From assembly GCF_963676685.1 (NCBI RefSeq), contig NC_092350.1:43631705-43695704 (forward strand): a stretch of DNA of 64,000 bases, read 5' to 3'. The notes beneath the pieces were generated by a model that had not been told where the DNA came from, made no database searches, and saw only the letters and a program-made list of their open reading frames with translations. Every line of letters starts with the position of its first letter. Position 1 is the first letter of the stretch. Below, in pieces: positions 34,501 to 46,500 of this stretch. The DNA is from Mytilus edulis. Its lineage: Eukaryota > Mollusca > Bivalvia > Mytilida > Mytilidae. Made by a program: the position numbers and the translations under genes.

Positions 34501-37500
34501 TGTTCCGAGTCTAAATTCTGCAATTTGTCTGTGGCGTTTATAAGGCTTTCCGTGTATGGAAGGATTCTGCCCAGCCATTAAAGCTTATTTATTGGAAGAA
34601 CAGCAGGTTCTTTCGTAGGAGAAATCTAGTTATCCCCGATAAAGGGTCTCTTTGTTACTGGGGTGCAACGGGGATTTCTTCTGAAAGACCCTGTTTTAGA
34701 TGTTCTCCTCTAAAACGCCTTGTTTTCGTATGGCAGTACTGCTCCAAGATCTGGAAATAAAGTAACTTCTAGTGTCTAAGAACCAGTAGGCAACACAGCA
34801 GGTGTTTGTGATAGTTCAAACTTGACACGAGTTTGATTTTTATACGCCCGTCAAAATTTTGACGGGACGTATTATGGTATACAAATGTCCGTTGTCCGTC
34901 CGTCTGTCTGTCCGTCCGTCTGTCCGTCTGTCCGGCGTAAACATGTCGCACCGTAACTTAAGAACGACTTATTCAAATTTCATGAAACTTAATATAGTTG
35001 TTTCTTATGATGGTCAAATGATCTGTATACTTTTTGGTGAAAATAAGATTTAAACTTTTTGAGTTACGGCACTTTGTAACTAAAACAGGGGTGTGTTTTT
35101 TTTCACATGTCGCACCGTATCTCGAAAACGTTTCTTGATTATTGTTTAAAACTTTACACACTTCTTAGTTATATTAATCTTAATATCTGTATACTTTTTG
35201 GTGATGATTCAAAATTTTATTTTTGAGTTTTTGAGTATTTTGTAAAAAAGGGGGAGTTTTTTTTTACATGTCGCGCCGTATCTCAAAAACGATTTATGAT
35301 TATTGCTTAAAACTTTACACACTTCTTTGTTATATTAATCTAAAGATCTGTATACTTTTTGGTGATGATTCAAAATTTCGTTTTTGAGTTATTGAGTATT
35401 TTGTAAAAAAGGGGGAGTTTTTTTTTACATGTCGTGCCGTATCTCAAAAACGATTTATGATTATTGCTTAAAACTTTACACACTTCTTTGTTATATTAAT
35501 CTAAAGATCTGTATACTTTTTGGTGATGATTCAAAATTTTATCTTTGAGTTATTGAGTATTTTGTAAAAAAGGGGAGGGTTTTTTTAACATGTCGCGCCG
35601 TATCTCAAAAACAATTTATGACTATTGCTTGAAACTGTACACACTTCTTTGTTATACTAATTTAAAGATCTGTATACTTTTTGGTTTGATTAAAAATTTT
35701 ATTTTAGTGATATTTGTAAAAAAAAACCAGGGTGCGGGGTTTTACATGTCCCGATCGATGTGTCTCAAAAACAATAAATGGTTATTGCTTAAAACTTCCT
35801 CAGAATATTGCTTGAAACTGTACACACTTCTTTGTTATACTAATTTAAAGATCTGTATACTTTTTGGTTTGATTAAAAATTTTATTTTAGTGATATTTGT
35901 AAAAAAAAAAACAGGGTGGGGGGGGGGGGGGGGTTTCACATGTCCCGATGTGTCTCAAAAACAATAAATGGTTATTGCTTAAAACTTCCTCAGAAACTAT
36001 TTATGATTATTGCATAAAACTTCCACACAAGACGTCGGGCGTATCATGCGCTCATGGCGCAGCTGTTTATTGATTTTTTGTTCTTTTTAGGGCCCGTTAC
36101 GGTACGATAGTTGGTACATGGCTTTTATTGGTGAAATCTTGCACGTGTTCAATAAGGTGTTCCTTTTGTTGAGGAATATCGTATAACGTTCGGCTGTCGC
36201 CATATTCTAGGACATGGACCTCGGCTTCTGGACTGCTGCCTCTCTTTTTGCTGCGAGATTGTTAAAAGCAACCTTAAATTCGGATTAATATTACACCGCA
36301 CATTTCCTTTTCCTTTTTGATTTCTTAAAACGGCCCCCTGTTCTTTTTGAGCTTGCTTATGAGCTCATCCTCCTTTTTAATTCCAGCTTTCGGGTGAGCG
36401 GCATTACATGTATCAATATTACGTGTGGCCTAAGCTTCTTGTTCTGCCTCGGCTTTTCATTGGTCATATTTTTACCTCACCTGACCCGAAGGGCCAAGTG
36501 AGCTTTTCTCATCACTTTGCGTCCGTCGTCGTCGTCGTCGTCGTCGTCCGGCGTCGTCTGTTAACTTTTACAAACATCTTCTCTGAAACTACTAAGCCAA
36601 ATTTTACCAAACTTAGCCACAATCATCATTTGAGTATCTAGTTTAAAAAATGTCTCCGGTGACCCGGCCAACCAACCAAGATGGCCGCCATGGCTAAAAA
36701 TAGAACATAGGGGTAAATTGTAGATTTTGGCTTATAACTCTGAAACCAAAGCATTTAGAGCAAATCTGAACGGGTTAAATTATTTATCTAGTCAATATTT
36801 ATCTGCTCTGAAATTTTTAGATGAATTGGACAATGGGTTGTTGGGTTGCTGCCCCACAATTTGTAATTTTTAAAGAAATTTTGCTGTTTTTTTGTTATTA
36901 TCTTGAATATTAGTATAGATAGAAATAAACTGTCAACAGCAATAATGTTCAGCAAAGTAAGATCTACAAATAAGTCAACATGACCTAAATGGTCAGTTGA
37001 CCCCCTCAAAGGGTAATGGCCCTTTATAGTCAATTTTTAACAATTTTAATTAATTTTATAAATTTTTGTAAATTTTTACAAAATATTTTCCTCTGTGTAA
37101 CTAAAGGGCCAAGTTTATTATAGATAGAGAAAATTGTAAGTAGCAAGAATGTTCAGTAAAGTAAGATCTACAAACACATCACCATCATCAAAACACATTA
37201 TTTTGTCATGCATCCATCTGTGTCCTTTGTTTAATACATGTATGCACATAGACCAAGGTGAGCGACACAGGCTCCTCTAGTTTAATCAACTGTTTACATA
37301 ACTTTTAAATTTTTGAAATACTAAGAGTTTTCTGCCTCAGGAATAGATTACCTTACCTGTATTTGGTAAAACTTTTACGAATTTGGTGCTCAATTGGTCT
37401 TCAATTTCGTACTTTATTTGGCCTTTTTTCTTTTTAGAATTCGAGCGTCACTGATGAGTCTTTTGTAGACGAAACGCGCGTCTGGCGTAGATTCAACATT

Positions 37501-40500
37501 TAATTCTGATATCTATGATGAGTTTATTGTTCAATTATAATAAATATATTTCAGGTTGGGGACTATGTTTTACCGTAGAAAGTCTCAGATGCGTCTTTAT
37601 TATATGATTGGTTGCGTTAGAAATAATTCATTGGGGCTTGAATTTATACTGATTTTACCACGGGTTGGCCCTTTATGCTAAATATTTTACCACGAGAGAC
37701 AGTGATTTTGGTCGAAGAGCTCTAGCTATATAGGTGAAGGCAAATATTTGCCGATCCCATAAACAAACGCGCTTTTATATCGACGGAAAAAATAGTGACT
37801 ATTTACCTTAACGTGTTTGGATAGGTTTAGATGAATGTGAATGATAATTGTACCTATATGTCTTATACGAATAAAAATGGCTTCTAACACATTTTAACAT
37901 CGTTCGTTTACGTTTCCTTGTTGCGATGGTTTTCGGTTTCTCAAGAGTGTATTTTCCCGAAAATGCTTATATTCTTACGTCATCGTTCTTTGACGTCGGG
38001 TAGCTCAATCATAAAAAAAAAATATGACGTGGACGGCGGGACGTTCAATCGGAACAGCCCAAACATTATATTCATATTTTATAACGGATCAAAAAAGAGG
38101 GACGAAAGATACCAGAGGGAGTGTCAAACTCAAAGATAGAAAATAAACTAACAACGCCATTGCTAAAAATAATAAGAAAAACAAACAATAATAGTACAGA
38201 AGACACAACATAGAACATAAAAGACTAAATCAATGTGAACTCAAAACCTTTGAACAACGTAATGTTAGAATGTCGTTAAACCTTCAGTGGCAAATATATC
38301 ATACGTATTCAGGACAAGCTAATTTATTATTTTATTTAAAAGACAAAACGATCATTACATTTCATCAAAGTCCAAAATTGATATGATTTCTGAATTTGAG
38401 TAATAATTAATTAAAAGCAATACTATTTCAATCATATTTTTTTATAGCAAATCCAACAGATTTAGATGATAACCAGAAACATTGGCTGATTGTTGGAATA
38501 TGTCTTCATAGAGTTGTTTCTCGTGCACTGAGGAAGTATATTGTTCCAATCTTGTCAGTACTATATAATGATTTAACTCGCAATCAGAGGATTGATACGC
38601 AAACATATCCAACATATTTAAAACGATATGGACCGACAAACACCCCCCTGAATTACGAAGCTGTCAACAACAACAAAACAACGTATGGTAATCAAATAGC
38701 AAAGTACGACTACAAAATCAAGAATGATGTAGATTTATCAAAGTTATTTCTACAGACACACATGGTACACTATACAGGTTTTGATGAAACATGCGATTCC
38801 TCTGCTTTGTTGGGATTGATCATCAACATTGACAAGTTCCTTCCAGTTGTAAAGTCAGATGCTGAAGATGTATGTACATAATCTGTGTTAACTGATATCT
38901 TACATTGTTTTCGCCCCCCTTTTTGTAAAAACAATGATCTTAGATTTAAGTTACTTCTTGTAACTTTTAGCCGAGAGAAACTACATTTACAAAGTGCTTT
39001 TGAACAATAGACCAGATGCTTAAAAAAACTATAAGAAATATTGAAACTATATAATTCGTAATGATGAGAAATAATCTTAAAAGAAAACAAAAAACTAAAT
39101 GATTAAAATGCTGTAATATCGGTGACAAAAATAAAATAAAACATTTAGTGTGTACGACACTTTTAACAGTTATTTTTGTTTCATTATTATCTGATGAAGA
39201 TGTCTAAACAATAGTCAATACATTTCCAAAGAACAAAGAAAAAAAACCAATTTTATTTCACGTTTACAATTGGTTATAGAAAACAAGAAAAATGCAGTGA
39301 CCAGTTATGATCAATGTAACACAATTACACGCCCTTAATTCTCAACACCTTCTCTGTCTTTCTCTTTGAATACAAAAAAAATACATGTAATTTGTATTTT
39401 CTTTCACGCCAGGTACGCAAAAAAATAAGGAATCCATGGGCTCATTTTAATTTCACTGAGTGGGATGCTGTAAAGTATTCCGATTCATTCCAGCTGATGG
39501 AGAAGCTAGTTAAGGACCTCTGCCTGATTTCCATCGAAGAACATCAAACAATTCAGGAAATAAAAAATTTGGAAATAAATGGTAATAAATTGATAATTGC
39601 AAGTTTTGGATTGAACATGAATTTTAGTTTGCTGAATGTCTGCATGTTCTAGTCTGAATTTTCCCGTTTTGACGCTAAACTTTAACAATATCATTTTTGT
39701 GCCTATGCCTAGTGAAGCCAACATGAAGTAATAAACCAATACAGTTAACTCTCGTTGTCTCGAACTCGGTTGACTCGAAATTTCGGATGAGTCGAAGTTT
39801 TCACGTGGTCCCGAACTTTGTTCCATATAAATGTATGTAATTCGACTCCTGATGAGTCGAAATTGGATGTGTCGAAATTTCGGTTGAGTCGAACTAAATT
39901 TACGATCCCAAGGTTAACAAAAGCATTCAAAATTCATTATTTATCTCGAACTAATACACATATGTCAAAACATGACCTCCGGCATTTAAATGGATTGAAG
40001 AGTTAATCTGACAATACACGTGTAATTAAATTTCCAGTCACTGACCACTGTATTGATTTATGACATGCTGTTTCCACGAGTGTTTACCTAAGATTATCTT
40101 TTATAGAATTTTTATAAATAATTAGTGATACATTGTTTATGTTCATGAAAAAGTATTTAAAATGTTTACAAAACAATTAATTTTGTGATTTACACTAATG
40201 AGCTTGGGTGTGTTTAAAGTAAGGATTATGACTTCCGTTGATGATCACCTAAAAATTACTCAATCGGCGTCTTTAATCTTGTATTTTCTTTTATTAAAAG
40301 GAAGAGTGAGATAAGACAAAATGAAGAGGAATTTAAATTTTTTAAAGTCTTTTGTATCCGAGAATAAACAATTTTGTCAACTTTAAACGACCTGAATAAC
40401 GAAACTATCGATTGGAAATTACTCTCTCGGATAAAAGCCATAGGAAACAATTGTAACTGAAACAATTGAATAAGTAAAACAATGTTATTATAATAACGAA

Positions 40501-43500
40501 AGACCATGACATACAAATATATCGATCTGATACCAGAATATCGATCCCCTTCCCATATTCACCCTGATTTATTTTAGCTTTACCATGCTAAGCAAGAGTT
40601 GTGTCCCTTGTTCAGTCAAACTTCCGGTTTTCGTTTGAGTCGAACTATGTGTATCTCGAAATATTTCTCCGGTCCGGCTGACTTCGAGATAACGAGAGTC
40701 GACTGTATATTCATCATTTATTTCGTAAAATACTAAAACAGATAGCTGTATTATATCACCATGATACAAATGCGTCAACAGAACATCTAACAATAAGTTT
40801 TTGTCAATTGCCAAATGAAAAAGCTATAAATTTATTAGGAATACAAATGGAAAAAACAAAACGAAAATACTTAGATACTTTCTCAGACTGTTTCGGTTGC
40901 TCTTGTTTTTGTTTGAGATTTTAACAATTGTGCCACAATAAATGGAAATCATAAAACTTACATTTCACGTAGGTATTTACGTAACTATTTACACCACTGG
41001 GTCGATGCCACTGCTGGTGGACGTTTCGTCTCCGAGGGTATCACCAGCCCAGTAGTCAACACTTCTGTGTTGACATGAATATCAATAATGTGGTCATTTG
41101 TATAAATTTCCTGTTTACAAAACTTTGAATTTTTCGAAGAACTACGGATTTCCTTATCCCAGGCATACATTACCTAAGCATTATTTGACACAACTGTTTG
41201 GAATTTTGGATCCTAATGCTGTTCAACTTTGTACTTGTTTGGCTTTATAAATATTTTTATATGAGCGTCACTGATAAGTCTAATGTAGACGAAACGCACG
41301 TCTGGCGTACTAAATTATAATCCTGGAACCTTTGATAACTATTTACACCACTGGGTCGATGCAACTGCTTGTGGACGTTTCGTCCCCGAGGGTATCACCA
41401 GCCCAGTCGTCAACACTTCAAAGTTGACATGAATGTCATTAATGTGGTCATTTTTATAAATTTCTGCTTACAAAACTTTGAATTTTTCGAAAAACTAAGG
41501 ATTTTCTTATCCCAGGCATAGATTACCTTAGCATTATTTGGCACATCCTTTTTGGAATTTTGGATCATAATGCTGTTCAACTTTGTACTTGTTTGGCTTT
41601 ATAAATATTTTGATATGAGCGTCACTGATGAGTCTTATGAAGACGAAGCGCACCTGGCGTACTAAATTATAATCCTGGTACCTTTGATAACAATTAGGAA
41701 CAGATAAAACGTGTACAAGGTTTATGAATTCTTTTCGTTATTGTTTTATTTAACCTCCAAGCTTGTATTTTTAGGTCGAGATTTTTTGAGTGGTACAACT
41801 CTTAATCTAGAATTAGTCAATGATATTTTTCAAGAAACGCATGTTTTAGCTAAACATACACAACTGGTGGCAATTGGAACAGATCATAATTCTATGAGAA
41901 TCGAACATACACAAGAGAATATTGAAAAAATTCTTAATAGATTAACTCAGTTAGAGAGAGACATGAAGACAGGATTTTTGGAAACGAACACAGTAAGTTA
42001 AACGTTAGTTTATTTATTGAAACCTCTGGAGTTTTTATCATGATCATTTGGATCCTTTTTGAAATAATCTACACTAATCACGTATCAATAATTTTGGTTG
42101 ATGTTAGTTATTATTTTTACTGTCAAATATATGGAGTTAAAATCAATGCCATGTTACTTTACGGATATCAATTGTAAGTATATATGACAATTTTATAAAA
42201 TGAAACATTTATTACACGTGTATTTAATATTAATTTGTAACAAGCAACACGTGCACACTAACGAATATGCAGTTTTTATTATAGCAATTTTGTATTCAAT
42301 GTGGAGAATATACGTTTCTGTTTTGATGAACCCAAATTATTATTTAGCTATGGTATCTTTTTCCATTATAAAAATATGGACATGGTGTGTGATTGTCAAC
42401 GTGACGACATAAATATCAAAGATCCAATACATATGTCAAAAACCTTAGATCACTCACTATACGGCCTCCAAGAATTTCACAAAGTTTATAATTATGATTA
42501 ATCTATCGTTGAAAACTTAAGAAGTCTCTTTTTATGATAGCATATACACACCTTTAATTTTACCATGAGTGTATTAAAAAAACTAAGAAACATATTACAT
42601 GCTGTGAGGAAAAGTGTTACAGTCATTTTATTATGTAGAAAATTTTGAATTAAACCTGGTTTTATAGCTAGCCAAACCTGACACTTGTATGAGAGTCGCG
42701 AAAAATTCCATTAAATTGACAACGATGTGAGAACAAAACAACCATAAATAATAGGTAAAAATAGCAAAATAGGGATGCAACAGTCAACATTGTGTTAATA
42801 TATAATTGTGGTTTATAAGTGCCTCAACCAGCCCTTCAAAATGAGACTGTGAATCGTCGAAGTGATCTGACCCGTATGTTTGTGTATGTATATTGTTCCA
42901 AATATCCTTTAAAACCAAGAGGTTATAAACTTTAAGATAAAAAATACCGTCATTTATTGAACAACAAATTTGGAAATTAGTATGGCGTTCATTATCACTG
43001 GACTAGTATATATTTGTTTAGGGGCCAGCTGATGGACGCCTCCGGGTGCGGGAATTTTTCGCTACATTGAAGACCTGTTGGTGACCCTCTGCTGTTGTTT
43101 TTTAGTTGGTCGGGTTGTTGTCTCTTTGACACATTCCCCATTTCCATTCTCAATTTTATTTGATCATTATTACTGGTCAAACATGGCGGTAAAATCGGTG
43201 AACATGAATTTGACAGCTAGTGTCACTTTTAAAGTAGACAACCTCTTGCCAAACAAAACAGTTAATAGCAATTTTTACTTAAGCTAGATGTACAATGCAT
43301 ACTAGCTTGTGTCTTAATATCCGGATTATGAAAACAAGTTTTGACTAGGCATTCTATGACAACAATAGAACATTTATTGATGTTAAATGACAAATGTAAC
43401 AAATTTATTTCCTTAATAGAAACTGAAGTATAAATGCATTTGAACCACTTTCATTTAAATTTAATTGCCATCATTTCTTTAAAGGTATTCAGAAAAAAAC

Positions 43501-46500
43501 AGAGTGCTATTTTATCGTTGAAGCACTAATTGAACATTAATTTTGCATGTGAAAGATGCTACATTTCCATTCAGAATATACATGATTGAAATGGTTTTAT
43601 TTTATTACAAAATATTCATACAATTGCGATAAGTAAAAATTGTCATTAAATCCAGTGTTTACACTCAACGTCTTCTCAGTGGTTGCAAAGTACTTTTCTT
43701 AAATCAATGAAGTTTTGAATCAGGACAACACCGTCACAACAATTTTGTTAATAGTCTTAGGTGTTAAAAGACAATGTAATAAAACTATGACAATGTTAGT
43801 TACACTGTTCAAACAGCTAATTGGACATAAGTGACTTTTGTCACGCCCTCATGAATGGGCGAACTTACTATCAAATACCTTCAGAAAGCTACCATTAAAA
43901 TTATAACTAAACGAAAACAAAACAATACAATTTATTTTGCGTTGCCATGGCAGGCAGATGCATACAATGAATTATTCCCATATACTGAAATGCCATAAAA
44001 TCGACGACAGAAATACATTTGAAGCACTAACGTTTGTACTTGTCTGGCTTTCTTACTATTTTGACCTGAGCGTCACTGATGAATCTTATATAGACGAATC
44101 AGGCATCTTGCGTATTAAATGATAAGTCTGTTGATAACTATTAGCTAATTGTTAAAACACACAGTAAAGCATGTGTTTGAGGCAACATCAGAGAGTACAA
44201 AACAGAACTCAAAACGTGCCCAAAAGAATAAGTAAACTTGTCCGACTATTAGGGATGGAAAAGTGGGAAGGGTATATGCACGGTAGAACGCGAAATAAAA
44301 TTGCCATTTCATGATGAACAAACAATCAAAAATTTCTTGCCCGTTGATCTTTTTATCGATTTCACGAAGCACAGTGAATAACGAACCCTTTTCACGGCTG
44401 CACGTGAAATAAAAAGTCCAAAAACACGTTTGACGAAAATAAACCTTTACCACCCTCGACTATCATTTAGGTGCTTGTTGCAATTAGTCATTATCGTCGT
44501 CGGTTAAACACCCATTGATAAGGGAAAAAACAGGGTTAGAGTGCTTACCATATGATACAATCTTTAAAAACGACATCAATAATTAAGTTTTTGAACTGCA
44601 ACTAATATTCAGACAATTAAGATATGAATATAATTTATGTTTATACATTTATTTTACAAAAAAAATGATTATTAGAAAATTGAAATAAAAAGAATACTCT
44701 AGTGTTGCGCTTTTTAAGTCCGTCAGTATATATGGATGAAGTGTAACAGTTTCGAATTCAATAATAGAATAATACTTGTATTAAACAGATGGTGCTAAAT
44801 GTCTGCGTCAATTTAACATCCCCATAATAATTGTTCTATAGTTTTTGTTTTACCTTACGAAATGTACGTTATTACAATGTACAAGGTTTATTTATAAAAG
44901 GTAAAGGATTGGTACGGGATTATTTAGGTATTGTAACTAATAGTACTTAGTGCATTCTCAAACCTAAGTAACCCAATTATTTATGGCATCATTTGAAACA
45001 AATTAATATTGGAACCAATGTTTTTTCGTATATCAGGTCATAACTATACCATTTGCCTATTTGTGTATACTTTGATAAAGAAAAGAATCGAAATATCAAA
45101 AAGTGTCTACGAATGTGGCAACACGGCTTAAAATTTTCAATGGACTTCTTTTAAAAATAATTACCGGTTGAGGATGATTTGTCCTTATATTTTATTATTT
45201 TTTAATTGTGGGTAGTAATCAACTTTACTGTTCATATATAAAGGTGAACAAAAAAGGGTCTTACTACCTCTAGATTAATCTATTCATTGTGAGAATAACA
45301 TAATATTAGAACACATTTCATATTTATTATTTTTTTTTAATTTATTTTACAGAGGTTGATGGCTAAAGAAGAAAATCATAATACACTACTCGGTAAGTAA
45401 TATTACTAAGATCAAAGATATTCTTTGCAATATAGGATATGAGTAAGCAAAACATCTTTGATTATACCCCCTCTTTAAAAAAAAGTGAGGTATACTGTTT
45501 TACCTCTGTCTGCCCGTCCATCCATCTGTCTGTGAGTCCATCCGGCAGTCACTATGTCAGTCCGTATGTCCTTCCCATGGATATTTTCGTTGCTTCTTTC
45601 TCAGGAACTACATTTTAAGGATTTTTGAAATTTGGTTTCAGGTTTTATATAACTCAGCCATACTGTGTGATGCGTTTTCAAATTCATCGTTCTACAACTT
45701 CTTGTTTACTGTCAAGTATTTGGGTGGGATATCATCAGTGAGCAGCACCTCGCAGTTTCACTTGTTCATTAACGAATATGACAGTGCATAGTGCATTTCA
45801 AAGAGTATTAATGAATCTAAATCAACCAAATTATTTCCCTTCTTTATATAATTAATTTTGATAATTTAGTGTACCTAGAATATTAATGAAGTTTTTCTGT
45901 AACTGTAATATGTTAAAAATTAATCAATAAGCGTATCTTTTCCATTAGACGGAAGTGTTATTTTCTAATAACGTCAACATGTATTTAATAATTAGATAAC
46001 GAATTGGAAAAAGGAAGATATAAAAAATACCGTAATCCGAGAAAAGTTCTAAACGGAATTTCATTAGCAAATGGCAGAACCAAAAGCTCAAACACATCAA
46101 ACGAATGGAAAACTGTCATATTCCTGACTTGGTACAGACATCCTCTCTTGCTTAAAATGGTGGATTACACCTTATTTTTGCTAAACCTCTCACTAGTATC
46201 TCAAAATACGACGTGTGAACAAACCAAACAGACATAATAGGTGAAAATCTAAAAAAATAGGGGCACTGCAGTCAACATTATGTTATAATCTTAATCATAA
46301 TAAAAACAAACAATTATGTCAACAACAAAAAAAAAAAATGAAAAAAAATTGAAGACAAAGCAAATCAACAAAAACAAATTTAAGTACCGAGCCACGTCGA
46401 ATTGATATTACCAAAAATAGATTAAACAGTAAAAGTAATTATTTACAAAGACAAATAAAAACTTACTATAACACGTAATGAAGATGACAAACAACGTTAG

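Larger units (their letters stand above)
40983..41692 (+). repeat. Tandem dimer of a 354-bp hammerhead-bearing unit (retrozyme-like)
   Basis: AACTATTTACACCACTGGGT starts at 40983 and again at 41337, and the downstream ends (CCTTTGATAAC) are 352 bp apart. Each unit carries one hammerhead motif near its 3' end. Tandem units with a hammerhead in each are the expected genomic form of retrozymes, which spread through self-cleaved circular RNA. Both motifs here carry core changes. Confidence 0.8.

Noticed and set aside
34888..34933. (CCGTCTGT)n tract as a CRISPR-like or stand-alone satellite array
   Set aside because: Units are 4-8 bp with no spacers, and the tract is part of a larger element found again at 59931-59952.
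35590..35967. 125-codon frame with an internal duplication
   Set aside because: It follows the tandem units of the palindrome-ended repeat and has no protein features.
41020..41045. GTTTCGTC on the + strand as part of a normal minus-strand hammerhead
   Set aside because: The core reads CTGGTGA and stem II does not pair, so it is listed only as a speculative finding and not annotated as a ribozyme.
46004..46237. 77-codon frame, and the similar frames at 15027-15227 and 60557-60841
   Set aside because: All three overlap the same dispersed repeat and share its text, so they are not independent genes.
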